From positions 124,001 through 188,000 of the forward strand of contig NZ_QQXL01000003.1 in the NCBI RefSeq assembly GCF_003640665.1: a stretch of DNA of 64,000 nucleotides. The letters run 5' to 3'. The stretch is from Galactobacter caseinivorans (GTDB taxonomy: Bacteria; Actinomycetota; Actinomycetes; Actinomycetales; Micrococcaceae). Below, piece after piece: positions 35,210-46,952 of the stretch (its first letter is position 1; every line of letters begins with the position of its first letter). The notes beneath the pieces are model-generated. The model was not told the DNA's origin. It saw only the letters and a list, made by a program, of their open reading frames with translations, and did no database searches. The position numbers were made by a program, and so were the translations under genes.

Positions 35210-35345
35210 GGCCCGTGGCTGGCTCGGTTGTTTGGAGGAATCGCACAAAGTCGGCGCGTGAGCGTGCCGGGCCACGCCCTGGTGCCCGCGCCCAATGGAA
35301 CCGCCAAAATGTTACCCGGCGGTAGCAAGCGGGGTGTGAAGCCGC

Positions 35346-35351
35346 TACGCT
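35346..35351 (+). promoter_or_regulatory. Near-leaderless -10 box of the SDR gene
   Basis: TACGCT ends seven bases before ATG 35359, with no ribosome site between them. Confidence 0.45.
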
Positions 35352-35358
35352 GTCCATC

Positions 35359-36261
35359 ATGACCGGACAGACTCTTCCCAGCCCCGCGCCGTCGCCCGCT
35401 TCAACGCTGGCCGGCCGCACCATCCTGATGTCCGGCGGCAGCCGCGGCATCGGCCTCGCGATCGCCCTGCGTGCCGCTCGCGACGGCGCCAACATCGTGA
35501 TGTTGGCCAAGACGGACAAGCCCCACCCCAAGCTGGAGGGCACGGTGCACACCGCCGCCGCCCAGATTGAGGCGGAGGGCGGCAAGGCCCTCGCGATCGT
35601 CGGCGACGTCCGCAACGATGCCGACGTGGCAGGCGCCGTCGCCGCCGCGGTGGAGCGCTTCGGTGGGCTGGACATCGTCCTGAATAACGCCTCCGCGATT
35701 GACCTTTCGCCGACGGACGCCGTGGACATGAAGCGCTACGACCTGATGCAGGACATCAACGCGCGCGGCACCTTCCTGCTCTCCAAGACGGCCATCCCGG
35801 AGCTGCGCAAGTCGCCCGCCGCGCACATCCTGACCCTGTCCCCGCCGCTGAACCTTGACCCGCGCTGGGCCGGGGATCACTTGGCGTACACCATGGCCAA
35901 GTACGGCATGAGCCTGACCACGCTTGGCCTGGCGCGCGAGCTCGCCAAGGACGGCATCGGCGTGAACTCGCTGTGGCCGGCAACCATCATCGAGACGGCT
36001 GCCATCCAGAACCTGCCCGGCGGCGCTCCGTTGCTGTCCGGCGCGCGCACCCCGCAGATTGTGGCGGACGCCGCCTACGCGATCCTGACGCGGGATCCGC
36101 GCAGCTACACCGGCCACTTCGCGATTGACGAAGAGGTGCTGGCGGAGCAGGGCATCACCGACCTGGACGGCTACGCCGCTGGCGACCCGGCCGCGCGCCG
36201 CACGCCGGACATCTTCCTTGACGGAGCCCCCAGCGCATCCTCGGGTATCGAAGCGCCGTGA
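35359..36261 (+). CDS. SDR family oxidoreductase, HSDL2-like
   Basis: A 300-residue classical short-chain dehydrogenase. The cofactor motif [12 protein letters not shown] is at about 25-37, NNAS in mid-protein, and the catalytic Tyr and Lys in YTMAKYGMS. The C-terminal extension [20 protein letters not shown] is seen in hydroxysteroid-dehydrogenase-like 2 relatives. Its substrate is unknown; the neighbourhood (acyl-CoA carboxylase) hints at acyl-CoA metabolism but does not prove it. The stop overlaps birA by four bases, so the two are coupled. Confidence 0.88.
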   Translation: MTGQTLPSPAPSPASTLAGRTILMSGGSRGIGLAIALRAARDGANIVMLAKTDKPHPKLEGTVHTAAAQIEAEGGKALAIVGDVRNDADVAGAVAAAVERFGGLDIVLNNASAIDLSPTDAVDMKRYDLMQDINARGTFLLSKTAIPELRKSPAAHILTLSPPLNLDPRWAGDHLAYTMAKYGMSLTTLGLARELAKDGIGVNSLWPATIIETAAIQNLPGGAPLLSGARTPQIVADAAYAILTRDPRSYTGHFAIDEEVLAEQGITDLDGYAAGDPAARRTPDIFLDGAPSASSGIEAP

Positions 36262-37154
36262 CACGGGAGCTGGTGCTCGACGCCGCTGCCGTAACGGCCG
36301 CGCGCGACCTTGCCTGGGCGGCGTCCCCGGCTGCCGGGGGCTCCGGAACCGGAGCCCCCGCGTGGCCGGAGGCGTTGTTGCCCGCATGGACCGGCTCCAC
36401 GAACGAGGACCTGGCGGCCTTGGGCCCGCAGGCTCCGCACCTGAGCGTGGTGGCGACGCTGGATCAGCGCAGCGGTCGCGGCCGGCTTGATCGCGAGTGG
36501 GTGGCCCCGGCTGGAGCGGCGTTGGCCACCAGCCTGTTGCTGCGCCCGCCGGCCGGCGTGCCGGTGGATGCCCTCGGGTGGGCCACCGTGTTGGTGGCCC
36601 TGGTTGCGGCAGAGGCCGTGGACCAGTTGGCCGGGCGCCAGGCAGCCGGCGTGAAGTGGCCCAATGATCTGCTGGTGGACGGAAAGAAGGCCGCGGGCAT
36701 CCTTGCGCGCCTGGTCCCTGGTCAGCCACCGCTGGGCAACACCGTGGTGGTTGGCATCGGCATCAACCTGAATCAGACCCGGCAGGAGCTGCCGGTGGGC
36801 ACCGCCACCTCGCTGGCTATGGCCGGGATCCAGGCAGCCGGGGATCAGGTGCTAGGCACGCTCTGGGCGCGCCTGGCCGGCGTCAGCGACGAATGGTTTG
36901 CCGCCAACGGCAGCGTGACACGCCCGTTGGCAGCGCTCGGCGGGCGTAGCGTGCTAGAGGCCGCCCGCTCCACCAGTGCGACCCTGGGCAACGAGGTGCG
37001 CGTGCACCTGCCCGGTGGACGCGAGCTGGTCGGCATCGCCACGGATCTGGATTCTGATGGCTGCCTCGTGGTGAGCGACGCCCGGGGCGAGGCCCATCAC
37101 GTGCACGCCGGCGACGTGGTGCACCTGCGCCGATCCGATGGCGGCTACGCCTAA
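36258..37154 (+). CDS. birA: Biotin--[acetyl-CoA-carboxylase] ligase
   Basis: Attaches biotin to the carrier lysine of AccA3. At 298 aa it lacks the N-terminal DNA-binding domain of bifunctional BirA, so it is ligase only. Motifs are TGSTNEDL, the biotinyl-AMP loop QRSGRGRLDREW, GVKWPNDLLVDGKKAAGIL and GIGINLNQT. The C-terminal SH3-like cap carries a VVSDARGEAHHVHAGDVVHLR end. GTG 36258 overlaps the SDR gene by four bases. Its location beside accD5 is the usual actinobacterial arrangement. Confidence 0.96.
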   Translation: MTRELVLDAAAVTAARDLAWAASPAAGGSGTGAPAWPEALLPAWTGSTNEDLAALGPQAPHLSVVATLDQRSGRGRLDREWVAPAGAALATSLLLRPPAGVPVDALGWATVLVALVAAEAVDQLAGRQAAGVKWPNDLLVDGKKAAGILARLVPGQPPLGNTVVVGIGINLNQTRQELPVGTATSLAMAGIQAAGDQVLGTLWARLAGVSDEWFAANGSVTRPLAALGGRSVLEAARSTSATLGNEVRVHLPGGRELVGIATDLDSDGCLVVSDARGEAHHVHAGDVVHLRRSDGGYA

Positions 37155-37188
37155 GGAGCGCTCCCGGCATCCTCCCTGCCTGCTTGGA

Positions 37189-37250
37189 TAGGCTTTGGTC
37201 GGAGAATGCGTCACGAAGGAGCGCGTCACGAAGGAGCGGTTGAGCGGTGA
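37189..37250 (+). promoter_or_regulatory. Promoter and coupled upstream ORF region of the PH-domain gene
   Basis: TAGGCT (37189-37194) could start transcription a few bases before ATG 37206. A perfect 15-bp tandem duplication, GCGTCACGAAGGAGC twice (37208-37237), places two AAGGAG Shine-Dalgarno copies ahead of GTG 37247. Confidence 0.45.
37206..37250 (+). CDS. Possible 14-residue upstream ORF, coupled to the PH-domain gene
   Basis: ATG 37206 opens MRHEGARHEGAVER. The RHEGA pair is encoded by the 15-bp tandem duplication. Its TGA overlaps GTG 37247 as GTGA, the same coupling seen between bona fide genes in this window. No known family; it could be a leader peptide or chance. Confidence 0.35.
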   Translation: MRHEGARHEGAVER

Positions 37251-37777
37251 AGGTGGAGCTGGATGGCACCGAGCGCGTAGTCGTGCGCACCCTGCCACAC
37301 GCCCGCGCCCTGCGCGCGCCCGCCTGGACCCTGGTGATTCTCATGGCGGTGGTGGGATTCCTGATGGGTCTGCTCTCCCGCGTCCCCGCCTTGGGCGGAC
37401 GCTGGGCAGAGGCTCAACCCTTTCTGGTGATCGCCGTGTGGGTGCTGTTCGGTTTCTCCGTGCTCGGTTGGGTCATCACTCCGATCTGGCGGTGGTCTCG
37501 CAGGCGCATCATCTTCACCACCAGACGGGTGCTGGTGGTCCAAGGTAAGCACCCGAGGGAGATGCCGTTTCTCATGGTCACGGGTGTCACGGCCCGCCCC
37601 AGCGTGGGCGGAGGCGCAGAGGGGCCCGGCACGTTGGTCATGGACACGGTGCGTGGCCGCTTCGAGATTCGCCACGTCCCGGACGTGCGCAAGGCGGCGC
37701 AACTCTCACGCTGGTTGCGCGCCAGACTGGGAGTTGCTCCCGAATATGAGGCAGGGACCGTCGTGGCACGGCGCTGA
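37247..37777 (+). CDS. PH domain-containing membrane protein
   Basis: A 176-residue protein with two membrane helices (about 25-43 and 58-78) followed by a bacterial PH (bPH2/YdbS-like) domain: RRRIIFTTRRVLVVQGKHPREMPF, then LVMDTVRGRFEIRHVPDVRKAAQL. Such proteins are small membrane anchors of unknown role. GTG 37247 is chosen: two AAGGAG sites stand upstream, and it overlaps the stop of a short upstream ORF. The adenylate cyclase gene follows in the same direction after 121 bp. Confidence 0.85.
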   Translation: MKVELDGTERVVVRTLPHARALRAPAWTLVILMAVVGFLMGLLSRVPALGGRWAEAQPFLVIAVWVLFGFSVLGWVITPIWRWSRRRIIFTTRRVLVVQGKHPREMPFLMVTGVTARPSVGGGAEGPGTLVMDTVRGRFEIRHVPDVRKAAQLSRWLRARLGVAPEYEAGTVVARR

Positions 37778-37898
37778 ACCACCCACCGGGTGCGAGAATG
37801 GACCCCGTCACCCCCCCGAGTGCCCCGAGCTACGCCGCAACTGCGGATGACTCGAGCGCCAGAGAACCCCTCGAAAGCGTGCAAGGAGAAGGAGCCAG

Positions 37899-42596
<4,698 letters not shown>

Positions 42597-42706
42597 TCAG
42601 GCGGGTTTCGTGGGGTTGCTCACCAGATGATGCAACGAGTGTCACATTAAGCCCAAACCTTGGGTAATGTGTCAACGTCATCTTCGTCAACCCAGGGGGA
42701 GTTCTC

Positions 42707-43018
42707 ATGTCTGAGTATCCGCAGCAGACCCAGCAGTCCAACATGGCGCCGATGGCGCCCAAGACCAACACGATGGCCATCGTCGGCTTCGTCCTGGCCT
42801 TCGTCGTGAACATCGCCGGCCTGATCGTGTCGATCATCGCCCGCAAGCAGATCAAGCAGTCGGGTGAGGGTGGAGCCGGCCTGGCGCTGGCCGGCATCAT
42901 CATCTCCTCGATCTCCATCGTGCTGTCCCTGCTCTGGGTCGCCCTCATCATCATCGCCGTCGCTGCGAACCCGGATGCGATCACGACCACCACGTACGGC
43001 CTCTCGCTCGGCCTCTGA
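42707..43018 (+). CDS. DUF4190 domain membrane protein
   Basis: A 103-residue protein. The Gln-rich N-terminus (about 20 residues) is followed by two hydrophobic helices around the conserved SIIARKQIKQSGEGGAGLA loop, the DUF4190 signature. AGGGGGAG stands ahead of ATG 42707. Family function is unknown; members are small actinobacterial membrane proteins. A T-tailed terminator follows 24 bp after the stop. Confidence 0.85.
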   Translation: MSEYPQQTQQSNMAPMAPKTNTMAIVGFVLAFVVNIAGLIVSIIARKQIKQSGEGGAGLALAGIIISSISIVLSLLWVALIIIAVAANPDAITTTTYGLSLGL

Positions 43019-43041
43019 GCCATAGCGCTTCCGTAGCACCA

Positions 43042-43079
43042 AGCCGCGGCCCCGGATCACACCGGGACCGCGGCTTTTT
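43042..43079 (+). terminator. Rho-independent terminator
   Basis: AGCCGCGG and CCCGG pair with CCGGG and CCGCGGCT around a C-A mismatch and a six-base loop, followed by five T. Ends the DUF4190 transcript. Confidence 0.85.
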
Positions 43080-43107
43080 CGCGCCCGGCCTGTCCTTGTC
43101 CGGACCC

Positions 43108-43166
43108 AAGCGGCCTTATCGGCGTGAAGCGGCCTTGAAGGGTGCTTGGCCGCGATAGGCCTGCTT
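43108..43166 (+). repeat. 59-bp near-palindromic element, copy B1
   Basis: AAGCGGCCTTATCG at the left and CGATAGGCCTGCTT at the right; interior carries GCGGCC and GGCCGC facing each other. GGACCC precedes it, as in B2 and B3. Confidence 0.85.
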
Positions 43167-43237
43167 CCGGCTCGGTCCCCGTCCCCGACTCCGGCTCGGA
43201 CTCCGTCCCTGCCCCGCCCCCGTCTCCGTCCGGACCC

Positions 43238-43296
43238 AAGCGGCCTTATCGGCGTGAAGCGGCCTTGTAGGGTGCTTGGCCGCGATATGCCTGCTT
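43238..43296 (+). repeat. 59-bp near-palindromic element, copy B2
   Basis: As B1 but with TGTAGGG in the core and CGATATGCCTGCTT at the right end, two changes from the B3/B4 right arm. Confidence 0.85.
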
Positions 43297-43326
43297 CCGG
43301 CTCGGACTCCGTCTCCGGCCGGACCC

Positions 43327-43385
43327 AAGCGGCCTTATCGGCGTGAAGCGGCCTTGTAGGGTGCTTGGCCGCGATAGGCCCGCTT
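43327..43385 (+). repeat. 59-bp near-palindromic element, copy B3
   Basis: Identical in sequence to B4. The left arm pairs with CGATAGGCCCGCTT over 13 of 14 positions, one of them a wobble. Confidence 0.9.
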
Positions 43386-43439
43386 CCGGTTCGGACTCCG
43401 TCCCCGTCCCCGTCCCCGGCCCCGACCCCGGCCCGGCTC

Positions 43440-43498
43440 AAGCGGCCTTATCGGCGTGAAGCGGCCTTGTAGGGTGCTTGGCCGCGATAGGCCCGCTT
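43440..43498 (+). repeat. 59-bp near-palindromic element, copy B4
   Basis: Identical to B3. The right end lies 30 bp from the stop of the ROK regulator gene. Confidence 0.9.
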
Positions 43499-43527
43499 CT
43501 CGCGGCCAGCCCCACCGAAACAGCCGT

Positions 43528-44664
43528 TCAGGCCACGCCGAGTTGCTCCCACAAGACCAGGACCGCGGTCCCGCGCAGCACCGCGTCACGGGGGTTGGCC
43601 GCCAAGCGCACCCTCAAGTCGGGGTCGCGCTGGCGAAGCGTGCGCGTGGCAAGGGTTTCCTCGACCGAGCAGAGCAGCGGCCCATCCAACAAGTCGACGT
43701 CGCCCACCAGCACCACCTCCGCGAGATCAAGCGCCGCGATCACCGGAGCCAGAGCGATGCCAAGCCGCTCGCCCGCGGAGGTGAGAACGCGCTCGCGACC
43801 CGGCGCGCCGGCGTCGAGCAGGGCCCTTTCCAAGTAGGGCATCGCGAGCCATGTCTCCAAGCAACCGCGGCGCCCGCAGGCGCATTCTTGGCCGCCGTCC
43901 GTGCCGACCGTGACGTGGCCAATCTCGCCGGCGGCGGAGTGGACGCCGCGCGTGCGGTGGCCGTCGACCATGATGCCGGCGCCCACGCCGCGGCCGATCT
44001 TGACCAGGATCATGTCGCGGGAGCCGTCGCCAAACGTGAATTCGCCCATCAGCGCGGCATCGGCGTCGTTGGCCACCAGCGTCGGCAGTCCCGTGTGCTC
44101 TTCAAGAAGCGCGCCGAGAGGGACATTTTCCCAGTGCAGGTTCGGCGCGATCAGCACGGTCCCGTGGGCGTCCACGATGCCCGGCGAGCCGACGCCGATG
44201 CCGAGGAGCGGAGCGGTGGCCTGCGCGATGGCGCGCTGGACCAGGTCCAGGAGCAGCTCCGTGACGCGGTCGCCGCGCTCGCTGTCTAGGTCCGTGGTGA
44301 GGCGGGACAGGACGGTGCCATCCAGGTCCATGACCGCGGCGCTCAGCACGTTCGCCTCCGCCAGGTCCAGGCCCACCACCTGCAGCCCGGTGCGGTTGAG
44401 GTCGACCAGGATGGCGGGCTTGCCCGGGCGTCCCTTCTCCGCGGTCCCGAGTTCCACGACGTGATCTCGCTGGAGCAGCTCCGCTACCAGGTCTGACACG
44501 GTGACGCGGGTGAGGCCCAGCGTGCGCGAGAGCTCGGCGCGGCTCATGGCACCCCCGGCGTGCAGGGTGCGCAGGACAAGGGACAGGTTGTGCGCCCGCC
44601 CGTGGGAGGGGAGGGCGGCGCCGGCGCGTCGGTGTTGCTGGATCCGGCCCGTAGTCGAGGTCAT
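43528..44664 (-). CDS. ROK family transcriptional regulator
   Basis: A 378-residue repressor. The N-terminal winged helix-turn-helix (MSRAELSRTLGLTRVTVSDL, about 40-60) precedes a ROK sugar-kinase-like domain with VGLDLAEANVLSAAVMDLDG and GIGVGSPGIVD. The zinc motif CACGRRGCLETW is preceded by GEIGHVTV. Family members (NagC, XylR, Mlc) sense sugars or sugar phosphates. No sugar operon lies next to it, so the target is unknown. ATG 44664 is leaderless: TGTACT lies seven bases upstream with TTGCAT 17 bp further. A palindrome overlaps this promoter, suggesting autorepression. Confidence 0.92.
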   Translation of the reverse strand: MTSTTGRIQQHRRAGAALPSHGRAHNLSLVLRTLHAGGAMSRAELSRTLGLTRVTVSDLVAELLQRDHVVELGTAEKGRPGKPAILVDLNRTGLQVVGLDLAEANVLSAAVMDLDGTVLSRLTTDLDSERGDRVTELLLDLVQRAIAQATAPLLGIGVGSPGIVDAHGTVLIAPNLHWENVPLGALLEEHTGLPTLVANDADAALMGEFTFGDGSRDMILVKIGRGVGAGIMVDGHRTRGVHSAAGEIGHVTVGTDGGQECACGRRGCLETWLAMPYLERALLDAGAPGRERVLTSAGERLGIALAPVIAALDLAEVVLVGDVDLLDGPLLCSVEETLATRTLRQRDPDLRVRLAANPRDAVLRGTAVLVLWEQLGVA

Positions 44665-44668
44665 GATG

Positions 44669-44700
44669 GTTAGTACACTGAACTAACAAACGGAATGCAA
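44669..44700 (-). promoter_or_regulatory. ROK promoter with overlapping operator palindrome
   Basis: GTTAGT (44669-44674) and ACTAAC (44682-44687) form a perfect inverted repeat over the -10 box TGTACT (44672-44677). TTGCAT (44695-44700) is the -35 with a 17-bp spacer. The TTAGT/ACTAA core resembles known ROK-family operators. Confidence 0.65.
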
Positions 44701-44839
44701 GCGCCGGGCCCGGGCGTGTAGAGAAACGTCACGGGTCGACGCCGCTCGGTGGCGGCGCGCTGGCGGCGCGCGGTGCTCGCGTGGCGGGTTGAGCGGGGGG
44801 ACTCGTGGGGCGGGGAAGCGGGGCACTCGTGGGGCGGGG

Positions 44840-44898
44840 AAGCGGGCATATCGGCGTGAAGCGGGCTTGTGGGGTGCTTGTGCGCGATAAGGCCGCTT
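44840..44898. repeat. 59-bp near-palindromic element, copy C1
   Basis: Starts AAGCGGGCATATCG and ends CGATAAGGCCGCTT. GGGTCC follows it, the mirror image of the GGACCC before the B copies, so it may lie in the opposite orientation. It is the most diverged copy. Confidence 0.75.
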
Positions 44899-44989
44899 GG
44901 GTCCGTCCGCACGCCCACGAGCGCACGCCCACGAACGCACGCCCGCACGCCCGCACGCCCGCGAACCCGCGCACGAACGCGCACCCACC

Positions 44990-44995
44990 TAGACT
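44990..44995 (+). promoter_or_regulatory. Candidate -10 box of the GNAT gene (TAGACTGG class)
   Basis: TAGACT followed by GGG, about 60 bases before the gene start; a similar TACTCTGGGCG follows at 45006. Confidence 0.4.
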
Positions 44996-45055
44996 GGGCG
45001 GGCCGTACTCTGGGCGAGCTCAACCGCGCCCACCCCGCGCCCACCTCAGGAGATT

Positions 45056-45841
45056 ATGGTGTCACATCCGCGTACCACCAGCCGCTCGCTTGTCGCCCGT
45101 TTCTTGGGGCGCGGGCCGCTGGAGCGCCTGCCCAAGCGGCCCGATGACCGCGAGGCGCTCCTTGACCTCATCGCCTGGCAGGTTCTACCGGCGGGGAGCA
45201 CGGAGGATGAGCCGGGCCTGAATCTTCGCCTGCGTGGATTCACCGAGGATACGGCCATGTTGCGCCGCGCCTTGGTGGACCACGGGAGGGTAGAACGCGC
45301 CAAAGACGGCTCCCTGTATACGGGTTTGGTGCAGCGCCCGGAGATCACCATTCGCCCGGCGCAGGAGTCGGATGATGCGGAGATTAACCGGTTGACCGTG
45401 GCCAGTTACCTGGAGGCGGGGCACTTCCCGGATGCCAAGAGCGGCTACTTGTTGCGCATTTCCACGTCCGCGTCCGCTCGTCGCACCGAGGCAGAGACCT
45501 GGGTGGCGGAGCGTGGTGAGCTGATGATGGGTTCCGTCACCCTGGCGGAGCATGGGGGCGTCTGGGCGGATGTGGCCGGCCCCGGGGAGTTGGAGTTCCG
45601 CCTGCTCACCGTGGATCCCGCCGTGCAGCGCTCCGGCACCGGGCGCGCGCTGGTCCAGGCGATTCTGGAGGAGGGCCGGCGCCGCCCGCACATCCACCGG
45701 GTGGTCCTCTCCACGAACCAGGAGTGGACGGCGGCGAATGACCTTTACCGGGAGGCGGGCTTCCAGCGATTCCCGGAGCGGGATTGGACGCCGGAGGCCC
45801 GTCCGGACCTGATTTTGCGCGGCTACGCCAAGGACGTTTAA
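45056..45841 (+). CDS. DUF2087-GNAT fusion acetyltransferase
   Basis: A 261-residue two-domain protein. Residues about 25-90 match DUF2087: ALLDLIAWQVLPAGSTEDEPGLN, then DTAMLRRALVDHGRVERAKDGS, a winged-helix-like module. Residues about 98-255 are a GNAT N-acetyltransferase, with the acetyl-CoA site around LLTVDPAVQRSGTGRALVQ and the C-terminal NDLYREAGFQR. The substrate is unknown. AGGAG is three bases before ATG 45056 and six before the in-frame GTG 45059, so the second may be the true start. Confidence 0.85.
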   Translation: MVSHPRTTSRSLVARFLGRGPLERLPKRPDDREALLDLIAWQVLPAGSTEDEPGLNLRLRGFTEDTAMLRRALVDHGRVERAKDGSLYTGLVQRPEITIRPAQESDDAEINRLTVASYLEAGHFPDAKSGYLLRISTSASARRTEAETWVAERGELMMGSVTLAEHGGVWADVAGPGELEFRLLTVDPAVQRSGTGRALVQAILEEGRRRPHIHRVVLSTNQEWTAANDLYREAGFQRFPERDWTPEARPDLILRGYAKDV

Positions 45842-45922
45842 GCCCCGACCCCTGGCGGCGCGCGCCCGGGTGGGGCATATTCAAGAGTGCGCAACACCGC
45901 GGAGACACACGGGAGATGCATC

Positions 45923-46489
45923 ATGGCAGAGATCATGCAGACCACGCTCAAGCCCTCCAAGCTGGAGGTCATCACGCAGTGGATGCGTGCGCAGCCCTGG
46001 TATCGCGGCGCCATGAGCCCGCATCTCGAGATCGTGGGTGGCTTTCGGCTGGATGATCCGGACGGCGAGGTGGGGCTGGAGTTCTTTGTGGTGCGGGACG
46101 AGCCGGACGGCGTGGAGTACTTTGTGCCGTTGAGTTACCGAGCCGAGCCGCTGCGTGATGGCGAGTCGGAGAATTATCTGGTCGGCACCATGAACCACGG
46201 CGTTCTTGGCACCCGCTACGTCTACGACGGCCCGGCGGATCCTGTCTGGCGTGTGGTGGTGGCGGATCTGCTCAATGGGGAGGCCGAGCCCCAGCACCGC
46301 ACCGAGTCGGAGACCCCGGATCGGACCGTGCGGTTGGTCCCGGGTACCGAGGCGGGCACGGTGGATCACGCCACCGTGGTGCGCGTGCTGCTCGCTGGCC
46401 CGGCGGAGGAGCCTGGCGTGGTGCTGCCCTGGAATGCGGCCGACGGCGGCGAAGTCAGCGGGCTGGTACTGCGCGGCCACGCGGGTTAG
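45923..46489 (+). CDS. Stand-alone maltokinase N-terminal cap-like protein
   Basis: A 188-residue protein resembling the cap domain of actinobacterial maltokinases: IMQTTLKPSKLEVITQWM, WYRG, IVGGFRLDDPDGEVGLEFFV and FVPLSYRAEPL. The kinase part is missing. Such stand-alone cap proteins are known in actinobacteria and were sometimes mislabelled as glucan branching enzymes; their role is unclear. ATG 45923 has GGGAGA nearby and fits the family start better than the longer frame. It lies 81 bp behind the GNAT gene, same direction. Confidence 0.8.
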   Translation: MAEIMQTTLKPSKLEVITQWMRAQPWYRGAMSPHLEIVGGFRLDDPDGEVGLEFFVVRDEPDGVEYFVPLSYRAEPLRDGESENYLVGTMNHGVLGTRYVYDGPADPVWRVVVADLLNGEAEPQHRTESETPDRTVRLVPGTEAGTVDHATVVRVLLAGPAEEPGVVLPWNAADGGEVSGLVLRGHAG

Positions 46490-46576
46490 TCAGCAGGCGA
46501 CCGCGGTGGCCGGGTGACCCCGGCTGTGCGGCTGAGTCCGCCGCGCCACCTGCAAGTACGCGAGCCTGCCCTGCCC

Positions 46577-46618
46577 GCTTTTGCCGCGCGCTTTTGCCGC
46601 GCCCCCGGGCACTAGACT
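46577..46618 (+). promoter_or_regulatory. gatC promoter region with direct repeat
   Basis: CGCTTTTGCCGCG occurs twice in tandem (from 46577), followed by TAGACTGG at 46613-46620, the likely -10. The gatC start lies about 33 bases downstream. Confidence 0.4.
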
Positions 46619-46651
46619 GGGTGGACCACTGATTCCTTTCCTGGGAGTGAT

Positions 46652-46948
46652 ATGTCTGCCATCAGTCGTGACGACGTGGCTCACCTGGCCGAGCTGGCCC
46701 ACATCGCGATGAGCGATGAGGAGCTGGAGCGTATGGCCGGTGAGCTGGATTCGATCGTCGACGCCATTGCCTCTGTGTCCGAGGTGGCGGGGGAGAACAT
46801 CCCCGCCACGAGCCACCCCATCCCGTTGCAGAACGTGTTCCGCGACGATGTGGTTGGCCAGACCCTGACGCAGGAGGAGGCGCTGCAAAACGCGCCCGAC
46901 GCGCAGGATGGCCGCTTTAAGGTGCCCGCGATCTTGGATGAGGACTGA
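46652..46948 (+). CDS. gatC: Asp/Glu-tRNA amidotransferase subunit C
   Basis: A 98-residue subunit that stabilises GatA-GatB. It begins [24 protein letters not shown], with the conserved [16 protein letters not shown] helix and [18 protein letters not shown] precedes ATG 46652. It is four bases from gatA; the three subunits form one operon that amidates mischarged Glu-tRNA(Gln) and/or Asp-tRNA(Asn). Confidence 0.96.
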   Translation: MSAISRDDVAHLAELAHIAMSDEELERMAGELDSIVDAIASVSEVAGENIPATSHPIPLQNVFRDDVVGQTLTQEEALQNAPDAQDGRFKVPAILDED

Positions 46949-46952
46949 TTAC

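Larger units (their letters stand above)
43019..43527. other. Intergenic region holding the second 59-bp repeat array
   Basis: After the terminator, this stretch consists of four 59-bp elements and GC-rich separators built from CTCCGTCCCCG-like microrepeats, between two converging genes. No coding potential is credible. Confidence 0.85.
44665..45055. other. Divergent intergenic region with one 59-bp element and CG-rich microrepeats
   Basis: No gene is seen. From left to right it has the ROK operator, GC-rich filler with GTGGGGCGGGGAAGCGGG repeats, a single 59-bp element (44840-44898), a run of CGCACGCCC microrepeats (44920-44980) and the TAGACTGG promoter of the GNAT gene. Confidence 0.7.

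Noticed and set aside
43057-43589. Several overlapping open frames giving repetitive Gly/Asp/Arg proteins
   Set aside because: They only translate the 59-bp repeats and CTCCG microrepeats in various frames; no ribosome sites or family resemblance.
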